From an uncultured Acidobacteriota bacterium (GTDB lineage: Bacteria; Acidobacteriota; Terriglobia; Terriglobales; Acidobacteriaceae): 64,000 nt of DNA. How positions within the stretch are numbered: position 1 is the stretch's first letter; the number at the start of each line of letters is the position of its first letter. Location: the NCBI GenBank assembly GCA_903832055.1, contig CAILAC010000002.1:186001-250000 (forward strand), read 5' to 3'. Made by a program: the position numbers and the translations under genes. Below, piece after piece: positions 21,001 through 31,191 of this stretch. The notes beneath the pieces are model-generated. The model ran no database searches, was not told the DNA's origin, and saw nothing but the letters and a program-made list of their open reading frames with translations.

Positions 21001-21790
21001 TTGTTGGACGATGAAATTCATAGAGGCTTCCGTGGATGTTATTGGTTCCACTCTTGGTCACGAGCGAGATTTGAGCGCCTGATGATCGGCCCGAATCAGC
21101 ATTTGCGTTCGTAGTGACGACACGGAACTCCTCAACAGAATCGCGCGTCGAGCGAAGTACCCCAGAGAAGGAGTACCCGCGACCCTGATCGTTATCATCG
21201 AGCCCATCAAGAGTGAGGTTGCTTTGGTCAGAACGTGCACCGTCGATCGATCCACTTCGGCTATCTCCGTCCTGAGCCGCTTGTTTCCCGTCACCCAGGA
21301 ACAGCACTCCAGCCTGGAGGCTCAATAGGTCGAGTACATTGTTGCCTTCAAATGGCAGCGATTGAATTTGCTGATTGTTAAAAGGTGTGCCAATCGTTGC
21401 ATCGGAGGTGTTAATCAACTCTTCGGTTGCATCAACTTCTACCGACTCGGTACCAGTGCTTACGGCCAACTTGAAACTCGCTGACCTGGGCTGGTTGACA
21501 AGCAGTTCAGTGTCAAATCTTTGCCCCCCAAATCCGGTTGCAGTCGCTTCAATGCTGTAATGGCCGGGGGGAATCTGCTCAAAGGCAAATTCGCCTCTTT
21601 CATTCGCAACGCGCTCAGCCTTGAACCCTGTCTGGGTTTCCTTAATCACTACGTGTGCGCCTGGTATCAGCGCGCCACTCGCATCTGACACCGAACCATG
21701 TAAGGATGTTACGGCTGTTTGACCCGAGCTTGAAAGTGTGAAACACAGGATACAACCAATTAGGAAAACTGCGTACTTAAGCCACTTCAT
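18089..21790 (-). CDS. Oar-like TonB-dependent receptor with N-terminal carboxypeptidase regulatory-like domain
   Basis: VTSLHGSVSDASGALIPGAHVVIKETQTG...; plug and barrel features; C-terminal ...QFSLRYSF. Confidence 0.93.
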   Translation of the reverse strand: MKWLKYAVFLIGCILCFTLSSSGQTAVTSLHGSVSDASGALIPGAHVVIKETQTGFKAERVANERGEFAFEQIPPGHYSIEATATGFGGQRFDTELLVNQPRSASFKLAVSTGTESVEVDATEELINTSDATIGTPFNNQQIQSLPFEGNNVLDLLSLQAGVLFLGDGKQAAQDGDSRSGSIDGARSDQSNLTLDGLDDNDQGRGYSFSGVLRSTRDSVEEFRVVTTNANADSGRSSGAQISLVTKSGTNNIHGSLYEFHRPTNAVANDWFNKEAQVNSGLANRPPKYLRNTFGVSVGGPILKNKLFYFATYEGQKIAESVQVNRNVPLPSFVAGNLTYVNVDGTTTTLSPTDLAAIDPQCKTTGSCPLGAGVNSAVQAYWAKYPKANSNNGGDGYNRGTYNFPSASPQSLITNILKLDYNLNDRQRLFLRGNLQSDNTLGEAQFPGSLPTAQIYDNSKGLAIGHIWNFSNSMVNNIRYGYVRQGYAIRGSTTSDFVTFSGIDSLSSTSNTSAVISIPVHNVVDDLTWSKGNHTLQFGGNFRAVTDNRAVDATLYKQGNVTYSFLTIGSIAGQGTSLDPGAFGYKAVNPNFYGAYNRAIADITGLISHASEFFNYSVSGSSLTPLSPGEWTKRSFYANEAEFYAQDSWKVRPNLTLTFGLRHALLQVPYERNGQEVIPTFDLGKWFNTRVENAALGKSVQPDIAFMQGGKANHQKGLWSMDKLDFAPRVSFAYSPTSKSSIRGGWGLYYDHFGQGIINSFDAQGSFGLSSAAANGVDQDVNTAPRYSSQTSVPTSIIPSITSSGKFPTTPPPIQALTWGIDSSLKTPYSHVFDLSVQYQLVKGTSLEIAYTGRLGRRLMQMRDIATPLNLKDPKSGSDYFTAAKKLSKYYDDGATIDQVATDPYWENEFPNAAGGGHSATQNIYNDQFQFFRGNETAALYDLDLGYYGNTPVDQQFRYFDPQYASLYVWSSIGTSSYHALQASLHHPMANGFSVDFYYTFSKSIDLGSDAERMAPSASSSGGSSFSQIINVYNIKGNRGVSDFNTKHAITGNFLSLLPFGRGAAILSNASKPIDEIIGHWNLNGLVHWTSGLPFSGDDGLGWGTDWADQSFTVHTKPISVGGHTYASGSPNAFKDQKAALASIRAPYPGESGERNFFIGDGYFSVDAGLSKVFDIVEKQQLKFAAEAFNITNSVRFDPHSISNDPFGSPSSFGNYSAVLTQGRRMQFSLRYSF

Positions 21791-22266
21791 CGAGCGTCGC
21801 CTCCATTGCGATTCCTTGAAACGTAGCAATATGTCGAGTTGAGAATTCGCCGGTCAAGTCAAGACTGGACCAATAGACGGCGATCTTCAGATATACCCCT
21901 TGTCCTACCGCAGAAAAGCGACGTTTGACTCGGCGCAACTTCGGTTCTTGATCATCTCTTCTGCTATCTAGAGACACTGGGGAAGTTAAAAGGAAGTACC
22001 TAATTTGAGCGTTTCACAGGGTTTGTATGAAGTCCATAGAGATAAAGAAATCCAATCCCCGCCAAAATAATGGTTTATGCGCTTTAGTTTGACGCAAAGC
22101 AATGTATTTCCTGGAAGGATTGAATGCAGGGCCTACTGGCTTATGTATTTTTGTGGGGCAGTCTAAAGGTCATATTTGTACTCACATTGAGCATCAGCTT
22201 CAAGAGACTCTTAATCTTCTCTGCAGGTCGGCCCTGTGATTGAAATGAAGGGTTTTTAGGGCATGT

Positions 22267-23274
22267 CTACTTGGGCTGTTCCCATTTATCTCGAAGTTGC
22301 TTGTCCTGGGTGCGCTTGTAGATTTCTTCCATCTCTGCTCCGAGGCCTGATTCCGTGGGCGAGAGAGGCCAGATTGTGAAATCACGCATGGCCATTCGCC
22401 GAGGCTCACCATTCATTGACTTGAGCGCGCTTTCAAGTTCCAGAAGAGTGCCATAAGTCAAGTCGAGAACGTGCTCGTCCGGATGGTATATCGAACCGAT
22501 TGAATAATCGAGGAATGGAGTGCTTGTCTGTTCAATGTGGTTTCCAAGAACATGTGCGATTGGCTTTCCCTGGATAAATGCAATCAATCGCTCTGTGCTG
22601 GCCTGAAATTCACTTAAGTCTCGGACGTAGAGCCTGCCAGGGTAAAGACTATCGCCCGTTAGCAAGACGCCTGTGCGTTGGTCGTAAAGAGCGATACTTA
22701 CGACATCGTGTCCAGGAATCGGAATGATATTCAACACCCTATCACCGAGGTCAACGGCTCCAATGCTCGATGGCCAAACGTGAATGTTGAAGAAAGCCTG
22801 CGTGTCTGGGATCTTAGCCGGGATGAAAATGATTGGAATTGCTGGGTCTTGCAATGCCTGCAGAGCCGCATCACCGAACGTGTGATCGTCGTGGGAATGA
22901 GAATGAGTGACGATTACAGGAATACTGCTGCGATGATTTCGCTCAAGCCAATTATGTACAATTTTCTGAAAGGCAGGCGCTAGATTTCCGTTGCGCGAAC
23001 CTGTATCCCAAAGCAAGCCTTGTTCCTTGCCAAAGAACAAATATAGAAAAGGCATCTCGGTGTCTGTACAACCGGACTGACGCAAGATGTAAAAGTTTGG
23101 ATTATATTCATGGACCTGCCAATCAGGCATTTCCATGCATTTGGGTCCGCCCGTCATCCAATGCGAGGGCATCGTGCCGCGTTCGAGGTCTCCACCGTTT
23201 GGATCAGGAAACTGAGCCTCAGCACCTGCAACGAGAAGCAGCATCGAAGCCAGGATACAAATCCATGCTTTCAT
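22267..23274 (-). CDS. Secreted MBL-fold metallo-hydrolase
   Basis: VTHSHSHDDHTFG metal motif; GVLLTGDSLYPGRLYV; LGNHIEQT. Confidence 0.88.
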   Translation of the reverse strand: MKAWICILASMLLLVAGAEAQFPDPNGGDLERGTMPSHWMTGGPKCMEMPDWQVHEYNPNFYILRQSGCTDTEMPFLYLFFGKEQGLLWDTGSRNGNLAPAFQKIVHNWLERNHRSSIPVIVTHSHSHDDHTFGDAALQALQDPAIPIIFIPAKIPDTQAFFNIHVWPSSIGAVDLGDRVLNIIPIPGHDVVSIALYDQRTGVLLTGDSLYPGRLYVRDLSEFQASTERLIAFIQGKPIAHVLGNHIEQTSTPFLDYSIGSIYHPDEHVLDLTYGTLLELESALKSMNGEPRRMAMRDFTIWPLSPTESGLGAEMEEIYKRTQDKQLRDKWEQPK

Positions 23275-23353
23275 TGATTCCCTCTCCAAACACTTGCTTA
23301 AGAGCTAGACTTCGCAACAGATCTGGACGAGTGCCGAACGGGCGGAAGAAGCA

Positions 23354-24835
23354 CTAGGCAATGATGTCGTGGATAACATTGCCCGATACGTCGGTAAGCC
23401 GGTAGTCGCGTCCGCTGTAACGGTAGGTAAGCTTCGTGTGATCGATGCCCAGAAGGTACAGTATCGTGGCATGAATATCATGCACGTGTACTGGCTTATC
23501 GATAGCCTTCCAACCGAATTCGTCGGTGGCGCCGTATGTGAATCCCGGCTTGATTCCGCCACCTGCGAGCCACATTGTGAAGCCATGTGGATTATGATCG
23601 CGGCCGTTGTGTGTTTGACCGCCGTTGAAACCGCTACCCATTTCAACGACAGGAGTTCGACCGAACTCAGAACCCGCGACAATGATCGTGTCTTCAAATA
23701 GCCCACGCGCCTTAAGGTCCTTGATCAAGGCAGCGAAAGGTTGATCGGAATCATGCGCAGTTCTGCGGTGCATTTCAATGTCGAAGTGATGATCCCACGG
23801 GTCGCCCTTTGCATAGTAAATCTGCACTACACGAACGCCGCGTTCAATCAATCGCGCTGCGGTAAGGCAACCTCGAGCGGTGCTGCCTTCACCATACATT
23901 TTCAATACTGCATCGCTTTCCTTGCGAACATCAAAAACGTCGGGTGCCTCGGTCTGCATCCGGTATGCCGTTTCCATTGCACCAATCGTGGCTTCCAACT
24001 GAGAATCGTGTGCAGCTCCGGGCGCCGACTTCATATTCAATTGATCTAATTGCTCAAGCAGGTCGAGTTCCTTGCGCTGGTCCTTGAGGTCAAATCCGTC
24101 ATTATGGATATTTGCAATAAGAGCCTTGGGGTCAAAATCAACCTTGTCGACCTTGTCTGAAACATAGGTGCCCTGGTGTACAGCGGACAGGAAGGCGGAG
24201 CCCCAAAGCGGCGGACCAACAGTTGTCGGTACTTCGGGACACAGCACTACAAAGCCGGGAAGATTCTTATTCTCGGATCCGAGCCCATAAGTCATCCAGG
24301 AGCCCATGGACGGACGTCCAGCAAAATTGGCTCCGGTGTTCATCATGAGCAATGCTGGTTCATGATTTGGAATCTCAGTGAAGACGGAATGGACGAAGCA
24401 CATATCGTCTACGCACTCACCGAGATGAGGGAAAATTTCACTGACTTCCTTGCCGCTTTGTCCGTATTTTTTGAAGCTAAAAGGAGACTTCATGAGAGAT
24501 CCCGTTTTGCGTTCATGCTGCAAATCGCCACCGGGCATCGGTTGTCCATGGTATTTTTCCAGCACGGGTTTATGATCAAAGCTATCAATCTGCGAGAGCC
24601 CGCCATTCATAAACAGAAAAATTACATGCTTCGCGCGTGGCTTGAAACCAGGCTCCTGAATCATCCATGAAGCTTTATCGGAAGGCGCGTCGGCACGGGC
24701 AATGGTGTCGCCTAACAGGCTGGCGAGAGAGAGCATGCCGAAGCCCGCGCCCATTTTACAGAGAGCTTCGCGGCGAGTGATTGGCTGATGAGTTGGCTTA
24801 TGACGCATGTTCAATTTCATCCTTTGAAGCATCAA
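23354..24835 (-). CDS. DUF1501 domain-containing protein (sulfatase-like fold)
   Basis: KHVIFLFMNGGLSQIDSFDHKP; SEFGRTPVVEMGSGFNGGQTHNGRDHNPHGFTMWLAGGG. Confidence 0.92.
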   Translation of the reverse strand: MMLQRMKLNMRHKPTHQPITRREALCKMGAGFGMLSLASLLGDTIARADAPSDKASWMIQEPGFKPRAKHVIFLFMNGGLSQIDSFDHKPVLEKYHGQPMPGGDLQHERKTGSLMKSPFSFKKYGQSGKEVSEIFPHLGECVDDMCFVHSVFTEIPNHEPALLMMNTGANFAGRPSMGSWMTYGLGSENKNLPGFVVLCPEVPTTVGPPLWGSAFLSAVHQGTYVSDKVDKVDFDPKALIANIHNDGFDLKDQRKELDLLEQLDQLNMKSAPGAAHDSQLEATIGAMETAYRMQTEAPDVFDVRKESDAVLKMYGEGSTARGCLTAARLIERGVRVVQIYYAKGDPWDHHFDIEMHRRTAHDSDQPFAALIKDLKARGLFEDTIIVAGSEFGRTPVVEMGSGFNGGQTHNGRDHNPHGFTMWLAGGGIKPGFTYGATDEFGWKAIDKPVHVHDIHATILYLLGIDHTKLTYRYSGRDYRLTDVSGNVIHDIIA

Positions 24836-24858
24836 TGTGAATGACGAATAAACGGGTG

Positions 24859-27800
24859 CTAATCCAGAAACTGAAACTCGTTCGAACTAAGCATGATGCG
24901 CGCGTACTGCCGCCAGGCTGTGATCGGTTCTCCAGCGACAGCGTAGCCTGCCTTTTCTGGAGTGGTTGAAAGAAACTTGAGTCCCAACTCCAATTCCTGC
25001 TCACTTGGCTTTCGCTGGAAAACAATCTGATACAGCTTCACGATTCGATCCTTTTCAGTTGCCTCAACGTGGACACGCTCTGCGAGAATGCCCGCCTGCT
25101 TATAGACGAAAGGATTATTCATGAAGTAAAGCTGTTGAAGAGGAACGTTGCTTGAAAAGCGTTGCTCAGAAGTGAAACTCGGATTCGCAAAGTCGAAGAC
25201 CTGCAGGTAGTTGTTCAGTCGGTATCGGCTGACCTTGCAGAAGATGGTCGGCGCAGTGTTGTCTTCAGAGAAGTCGGAAGAGGGACCTGCCGTCTTCTTC
25301 GTGTCGAGGTCTCCTGCGACAAAAAGCATGGTGTCCCGCAATTCTTCGGCATCGAGTCGTTGTCGATTGAAGTGAGAGTAAAGACGATTTGCACCGTCTT
25401 TCTCGTGCGCCTCAGGTGACTCTTCTACGCTGGACTGATAGACGGCGGACAGCATAATTTCTCGCTGAAGCTTTTTGATGGATCTGCCATTCGCAACGAA
25501 CTGATTCGCCAGGTATTCAAGCAGATCTGGATTGGTTGGCTCCTCACCTACGACTCCAAAGTTATCAGGAGTATTCACGATGCCCGAGCCGAAATGCCAC
25601 TTCCAAACACGGTTCACGATGACACGCATTGCGAGAGGGCTGCCCGCAATATCATTGGCTAGCTCAAGGCGGCCGCTGCCTTGTGAGTAGGGTTTGGTAC
25701 TCTGCGAGGTCAGTACGGTAAGGAAGCGTCGAGGAACCACATCGCCCAAAGAGTGAGGATTGCCGCGCAGGTTGAGCTTCACATCGATAATCTGCGGCTT
25801 GTCTGCCATGCCGTGCACATACGGGTAATTCTCTGGAGCTACCTTTTTCTTTGTTTCGGCGATTTCCTTTTGAAGAGAATCAATGTATGCCTGCCACTGG
25901 GATCCAAGGCGGCTGCTCAGCTCCCATCCAGAGAAGACGAGAACTCCTGGTTGGAACTTTGTTTCTTGATCGCCCGATCGAGTAATGAAGAGATCAGAAT
26001 AGAGTTTGGCTTCTTCGATTGGAATTGTCTTCAACTCCAATGCACAACCAGGGCAGAACTGATCGTCAGTCTCGAATTCGCTCGGTTTGGCATCATGCAT
26101 GCGGTGCTTTGGAACATCATTCTTTGCACGAACGATGTCGTTCTCTTCTTCAACTTCGCGCGCATGCTGGCTTACCTGCAGTACGAGCTTCTGGAAGCCG
26201 TCTGCGAGCACCTTGGCCTCGTCTTCGGTACCGCCATCAACAGACATCATTGCTTGCCAATCTTTGAGGTAGTCGTATTGCAGCGGCTTGGCAAATGACA
26301 GATAGTCCACCCAGCGGCGGAGAACCTCGGTGTCCAATTTGGCCTGCATTGCCGCCTCTTCAACTGTGCTCTTGGGTTTGCCAAGCACACTCCATGCGGC
26401 CACCATGTAACTGGAGGTTTGATGTGCCAGTGCGTCGGCTAACTGCCTGGACTCAGTGCGGGTATACTCCTGCAGTTCAATCTGAAGTTTCTCCAGCTTT
26501 GCCTGATTGCCCTCAAATGCAGCTGCCTGAGCCGGCGAGACAGTCGGATATTCCTTATAGGTGGAATTCGCGAATACGCCGACAAGCGCGTAGTAATCCT
26601 TCTGGGTAATCGGATCGTATTTATGATTGTGGCAGCGTGCGCACGCAACGGTAAGGCCCAGCGTTCCCCTCGTAACAGCATCCACCCGCTCGTTTCTTTC
26701 ATCTGCACGTCCCTGAATTGGTTCCGCCTGGTCCCATACCCACGGTCCTGCTCCCAAATAGCTGGTGGCAGTAAGAAAGTCTTCCTGTTCAGATTTGGTT
26801 TTGGCGGGAATCTTGTCGCCTGCGAGCTGCAAGCGTAGGAACTGATCGTAGGCAAGATCTTGATTGAAGGACTTGATCACCCAGTCGCGATAGCGATAAG
26901 CGCCCGAGAAGGGCATAAAGCCCCTGCCTTTGGGATCGAGTCCCCGAACGTCGTCTTCCGCGTATCGAGCAACATCGAGCCAATGCCTTCCCCAACGCTC
27001 GCCGTATTTTGGAGACGCGAGGAGGCGATCCACAAGCTTCTCATAGGATTGGGGTGATTTGTCCTTAACAAAGGCATCCACTTCTTCCGGTGTGGGCGGT
27101 AAACCAGTCAGATCATATGTGGCGCGGCGAATCAGCGTACGCCGGTCTGCCTGCGCGGACGGCTTGATCCCAGCCTCTACGAGCTTTGCGTAAACCAATC
27201 TGTCAATCGACGTCCGGGCCCACTTCGAAGCTTTGATGTCGGGAACAGGTACAGGTTTCAAAGGCTGGAAAGACCAGAATGCACGTTGCTTGTCGGTAAT
27301 AATGCCTGACTTGACAGAGGCTGAGAATACAGTTCCAGGGGCGCTCTTGGGCCAAACCGCGCCTTGCTTGACCCAGCGCGTAAGATCAGCAACCTCCTGC
27401 GGAGTGAGCTTCCCGCCCTTGGGCATCTTGAGGGAGGTCGTCTGGTGCACCGCTGTGATCATCAAGCTTTTATCAGGGTCACCAGGCACAAGAACTGGTC
27501 CGAGGGCACCGCCCTTGAGCATTGCTTCGCGAGAGTCGAGTTTCAATCCGCCTGATGTGATGTCGCCATGACAGCTATAGCAATTGTTGACGAGAATTGG
27601 ACGGATGTTGTTCTCAAAGAAATCTGCCTCGGAAACAGGAGCCAGCGTGTGAGGTGAGGTTGAAACTGAAGCTGGAACGATCGCCCTTGGCGTCCCTTCC
27701 CCGGGCGTCGCAACAGCAGCCGACGCAGCTGTTGGGGGTAGAACTATGGCGGGCTTTTCCTGCTTGATACCCGCTATCGCGACAGTTGCGGGAATCGGCT

Positions 27801-28215
27801 CGCCAGTCGCTTTTGCCCCTGCCTTCACCCAGGCAGTGAGGATTGCAACTTCTGAAGGCTCAAGCGCATATTTAGGAGGCATCTTAAGTTTGTTTTGACG
27901 CCTGACCATAGCAATTAACAGGCTTGTATCAGGATCGCCTGGAACAATCGGAGATCCGCTTTTGCCACCTTTCAAAATGGAAGCATAGCTATCAAGGCGC
28001 AGCCCACCCGACTGCGATTCCTGGTGACACGAATAACAATTATCGTCCAGAATCGGCTGAACTTGTTGCGTAAAGAACTCGGGCGAAGCAGGGTCTTGCG
28101 TGGCCTGCTGCTGAGCGCTAACCCTGCCCTTGAAGGATGCGGCAAATACCGCCAAGCCCAGAATCACGAATGTGATAGCCGAGCTTCTGGTTATTCCTGG
28201 CTTAAGCACTCGCAT
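24859..28215 (-). CDS. PSCyt1/DUF1549/DUF1553 protein with two cytochrome-like CXXCH motifs near the N-terminus
   Basis: DNCYSCHQESQSGGLRLDS and NNCYSCHGDITSGGLKLDS; RPDRRTL-type DUF1549 (DRLLASPKYGERWGRHWLDVARYAE); LANDIAGSPLAMRVIVNRVWKWHFG; ATG overlaps the upstream TGA (TGATG). Confidence 0.93.
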   Translation of the reverse strand: MRVLKPGITRSSAITFVILGLAVFAASFKGRVSAQQQATQDPASPEFFTQQVQPILDDNCYSCHQESQSGGLRLDSYASILKGGKSGSPIVPGDPDTSLLIAMVRRQNKLKMPPKYALEPSEVAILTAWVKAGAKATGEPIPATVAIAGIKQEKPAIVLPPTAASAAVATPGEGTPRAIVPASVSTSPHTLAPVSEADFFENNIRPILVNNCYSCHGDITSGGLKLDSREAMLKGGALGPVLVPGDPDKSLMITAVHQTTSLKMPKGGKLTPQEVADLTRWVKQGAVWPKSAPGTVFSASVKSGIITDKQRAFWSFQPLKPVPVPDIKASKWARTSIDRLVYAKLVEAGIKPSAQADRRTLIRRATYDLTGLPPTPEEVDAFVKDKSPQSYEKLVDRLLASPKYGERWGRHWLDVARYAEDDVRGLDPKGRGFMPFSGAYRYRDWVIKSFNQDLAYDQFLRLQLAGDKIPAKTKSEQEDFLTATSYLGAGPWVWDQAEPIQGRADERNERVDAVTRGTLGLTVACARCHNHKYDPITQKDYYALVGVFANSTYKEYPTVSPAQAAAFEGNQAKLEKLQIELQEYTRTESRQLADALAHQTSSYMVAAWSVLGKPKSTVEEAAMQAKLDTEVLRRWVDYLSFAKPLQYDYLKDWQAMMSVDGGTEDEAKVLADGFQKLVLQVSQHAREVEEENDIVRAKNDVPKHRMHDAKPSEFETDDQFCPGCALELKTIPIEEAKLYSDLFITRSGDQETKFQPGVLVFSGWELSSRLGSQWQAYIDSLQKEIAETKKKVAPENYPYVHGMADKPQIIDVKLNLRGNPHSLGDVVPRRFLTVLTSQSTKPYSQGSGRLELANDIAGSPLAMRVIVNRVWKWHFGSGIVNTPDNFGVVGEEPTNPDLLEYLANQFVANGRSIKKLQREIMLSAVYQSSVEESPEAHEKDGANRLYSHFNRQRLDAEELRDTMLFVAGDLDTKKTAGPSSDFSEDNTAPTIFCKVSRYRLNNYLQVFDFANPSFTSEQRFSSNVPLQQLYFMNNPFVYKQAGILAERVHVEATEKDRIVKLYQIVFQRKPSEQELELGLKFLSTTPEKAGYAVAGEPITAWRQYARIMLSSNEFQFLD

Positions 28216-29153
28216 CAAATCGCATCTCCCCGGGAACTGATTTCCTGCACAGGCTGAAACGGTTCTGACTGAGGAGTTGATCCATATGCTCGTCTTTTCA
28301 CGAATTCACTCAACTCCTGAAATTCTCGACTCAGTTTTCGCACAGCTATCGGTTCACTCGATTGAGGCAGTTGCATATCAAGAATTACGTTGCTCTTTTG
28401 AGAGGCTTCGCGATAATTACCCAGGACGATCAGACGCGAACCCAGCAGCAGAGCCTCGGAGGTATTGTGAGTCACAAATAGAACTGTCGGCTTGGTCTCC
28501 TGCCAAATCGCACGCAGTTGCTGCTGTAAACTCGCCCTGGTAGAGGGATCAAGAGCGCTGAAGGCCTCGTCCATCAATAAAACCGGGGGCTTCATCATCA
28601 ACGCCTGCGCGATCGCTACGCGCTGCTGCATTCCGCCGGATAGCTGATGAGGATACTTGTGGAAATCGCCAGCACGCAAACCCATGCGCAGTAACTGCTG
28701 TTCCGCCTCGCCGCGCAGTCGACGCTTAAACTTCCGGAACGTGGGAAGCAAGCGCACGAACCAACCACCATACGCGTTCTCGGGACCGTACATTACGTTC
28801 TGAATCATCGTCCGATCTGGGAACAGTGAGTATTTTTGCGGGACATAGCCACAACGGGAATCGACTCGATTGATGCATTGGCCGTCGACTTCAACCACTC
28901 CACTTGTTGGAAATTCCTGCCCCAGGATCATGCGAAGCAGCGTACTCTTTCCGCAACCAGTTTCACCCAGGACCGCAACAAACTCTCCACTGCGAATCTC
29001 CAAATTCAAGCCAGAGAGTACTGTCTTATGCCCATTCTTACCGACAGGATAAGAGACCGTTACGTCGCGTACGGCAATCTCAATTGGCGCCGACTTCAGT
29101 TCCGGCTCTTGTGACTCATTGAGTGATGACATTGCTAGCGCCGCTAGAACCAT
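28215..29153 (-). CDS. ABC transporter ATP-binding protein (nitrate/taurine/urea type)
   Basis: GETGCGKSTLLRMILG Walker A; LSGGMQQRVAIAQAL; VLLMDEAFSALDP. Confidence 0.92.
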   Translation of the reverse strand: MVLAALAMSSLNESQEPELKSAPIEIAVRDVTVSYPVGKNGHKTVLSGLNLEIRSGEFVAVLGETGCGKSTLLRMILGQEFPTSGVVEVDGQCINRVDSRCGYVPQKYSLFPDRTMIQNVMYGPENAYGGWFVRLLPTFRKFKRRLRGEAEQQLLRMGLRAGDFHKYPHQLSGGMQQRVAIAQALMMKPPVLLMDEAFSALDPSTRASLQQQLRAIWQETKPTVLFVTHNTSEALLLGSRLIVLGNYREASQKSNVILDMQLPQSSEPIAVRKLSREFQELSEFVKRRAYGSTPQSEPFQPVQEISSRGDAI

Positions 29154-30007
29154 GGATGAAGCCTCCGATTCACAAAGCGGAGTAGCGCATCGACGCCAAA
29201 CAAGAGCACAGCCACCCAGAGAATGTAAGGAATGATGATATCCATACCCATGTGCCTTCGCATGATACCAATCCGATAAGCCAGGCCATCACTAGACACA
29301 ATCATCTCACCGGCGAATAGAAAGAGCGCAAGGGGCTTGAGATTAAGCCGAACGCTATTGATTACCTGCGGCAATATCTGCTTCAGGATCACGCGATAGG
29401 CCACATCCAAATTGCTCGACTTCAGCGTAAAAGCCTTCACTACCTGTTCACGCGGAACCGACTTGGCAATGTTGTATGTATCTAGCATCAATGTTGGCCC
29501 CACGCCGATCACCATCAGCATGATCTTGGACCATTCGTCGATTCCAAAGGCAATGAAGAGGATTGGCAGCAGCGAGAGCGCAACTATCTTGTCGAGAAAC
29601 AGGACAAAGCGCAGAAGCAAAGCCTCCACGTAGGGAAATACCGCCATGTGCAGACCGATTAAGATGGCCGGAATCAGGAGTACTATCGCCATGAAGAATC
29701 TGCGTGAGCTCGAAACCGAGTCTTTCCAGACCATACTGTGTGTTACTCGCTGAACTGTCGTCGCGCCAGCGTCCAGCGCATCATCCTCCTCAGCGGGCTC
29801 AAGCACAGATGCTTTGATTCCATTCCAGAGTTGGACGCCTGACGGAACAACACGATCCTCGGGGTTCTCTTTGTGTCGGACAACTGAGAACTGCGTATAG
29901 ATGAAGATACCCACTAGGAACAGAACCCACGAAATGGATTGCGTCCATATGCGGCGCGGACGCGCCTGGATATCTGTCAATTGACCAATCACGGGCATGG
30001 TCGACAT
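29144..30007 (-). CDS. ABC transporter permease
   Basis: Multiple TM segments; position between the substrate-binding and ATPase genes. Confidence 0.88.
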   Translation of the reverse strand: MSTMPVIGQLTDIQARPRRIWTQSISWVLFLVGIFIYTQFSVVRHKENPEDRVVPSGVQLWNGIKASVLEPAEEDDALDAGATTVQRVTHSMVWKDSVSSSRRFFMAIVLLIPAILIGLHMAVFPYVEALLLRFVLFLDKIVALSLLPILFIAFGIDEWSKIMLMVIGVGPTLMLDTYNIAKSVPREQVVKAFTLKSSNLDVAYRVILKQILPQVINSVRLNLKPLALFLFAGEMIVSSDGLAYRIGIMRRHMGMDIIIPYILWVAVLLFGVDALLRFVNRRLHPWF

Positions 30008-30009
30008 GA

Positions 30010-31191
30010 CTAGAGTTTCCCCTGCTGAGCAAGTTTCATGAAGCTTGAATCGAACCGCAGCCTCACACGCTGACTGTTGCCCTGCACAGTGCTATCCGGA
30101 TATCGAATCGCAACATCATCTACGCTACTGATGTTCTGGCCTAGAAGTTGATGGCGAAAACAGAATTGCCGCACAAGATCCATCTTTTGCTTGATGGTCG
30201 GACTCTCTGCGAAATCAACAGCCATTTTGGGAGTAGAAAAGAGATAGGTTGTGCGAAGTTGCTCCTTGTAGGAAGCGACACTGTCGCCGGACGCAGCGGC
30301 GCTGCCGTTGATGGCCTGATCTGCACCGGGCCCTCCCGCCAACTGAGCTACCGTTTCGTACCAGGCTCCTGTGATTGCCTTGGCGAAACGTTGGCCTGAA
30401 CCGTCTGGACGTTGCAGCACGTCCGTTCTGACGACGAGAAGATCAAGAATTTCGCCCGGAATTTTTGATGAATCGAAAATCGGTTTAACGCTCCCACCCT
30501 GCGCCAGGATTTGTGAAACCAAAGGCTTCCAGGTCACTGTGACTTGGTTTCCCTGATTTCCCAGGAACGCACCTACCAAGTCCGAATCACTTGTATTCAT
30601 CAAACGTAACTGAGATATCTGTCCACTTAGCCCATTGATATCCATTGCCCGTTCGAGAAGATACTCTGATACCGTCTTTTGCACCAACATTATGCGTTTT
30701 CCGGGCAGTTGCGCAAGAGTCAGGTTATTTCGAGCAAGCACTGCATCGTTGCCATTTGAGTAATCGCCAACAATTAATGCTGTCGAATCGATGCCTGCGG
30801 CAGCAGGCATGTCGAGAGCTTCCATATTGGTCATTGTGCAGGCGTCAATGTTCTTACCAACGAATGCATCGAGAGAGGCAGCGTAGTCAAATCGCTGAAC
30901 TTTGATTACGATGCCGTACTTGTCTGCCCAGCGCTTCAGAATTCCAGAACGCGCCATGTAGTAGTACGGGTTCCAACCGGCGTAAACCGACCAGCCCACA
31001 GTGAATGTAGGCGCGGCGGCTTTTGCCTCAGGGGCCTGCGCGATTGCCAACAATAGGCAGACGAGGAAACCAATACAAGGGCCTTTCCCAATAGCAGTCT
31101 TCACTGGCACTAGGCGGTTGATGGCTGGAGCAAGACGTTTCGATACAAAAGAAAGTGCATTCAAACCAGACATACTCCTAAGGTAACGCAA
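30010..31191 (-). CDS. ABC transporter substrate-binding protein, urea-carboxylase-region type (TIGR03427-like)
   Basis: FTVGWSVYAGWNPYYYMARSGILKRWADKYGIVIKVQRFDYAASLDAFVGKNIDACTMTNMEALD. Confidence 0.85.
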   Translation of the reverse strand: MRYLRSMSGLNALSFVSKRLAPAINRLVPVKTAIGKGPCIGFLVCLLLAIAQAPEAKAAAPTFTVGWSVYAGWNPYYYMARSGILKRWADKYGIVIKVQRFDYAASLDAFVGKNIDACTMTNMEALDMPAAAGIDSTALIVGDYSNGNDAVLARNNLTLAQLPGKRIMLVQKTVSEYLLERAMDINGLSGQISQLRLMNTSDSDLVGAFLGNQGNQVTVTWKPLVSQILAQGGSVKPIFDSSKIPGEILDLLVVRTDVLQRPDGSGQRFAKAITGAWYETVAQLAGGPGADQAINGSAAASGDSVASYKEQLRTTYLFSTPKMAVDFAESPTIKQKMDLVRQFCFRHQLLGQNISSVDDVAIRYPDSTVQGNSQRVRLRFDSSFMKLAQQGKL

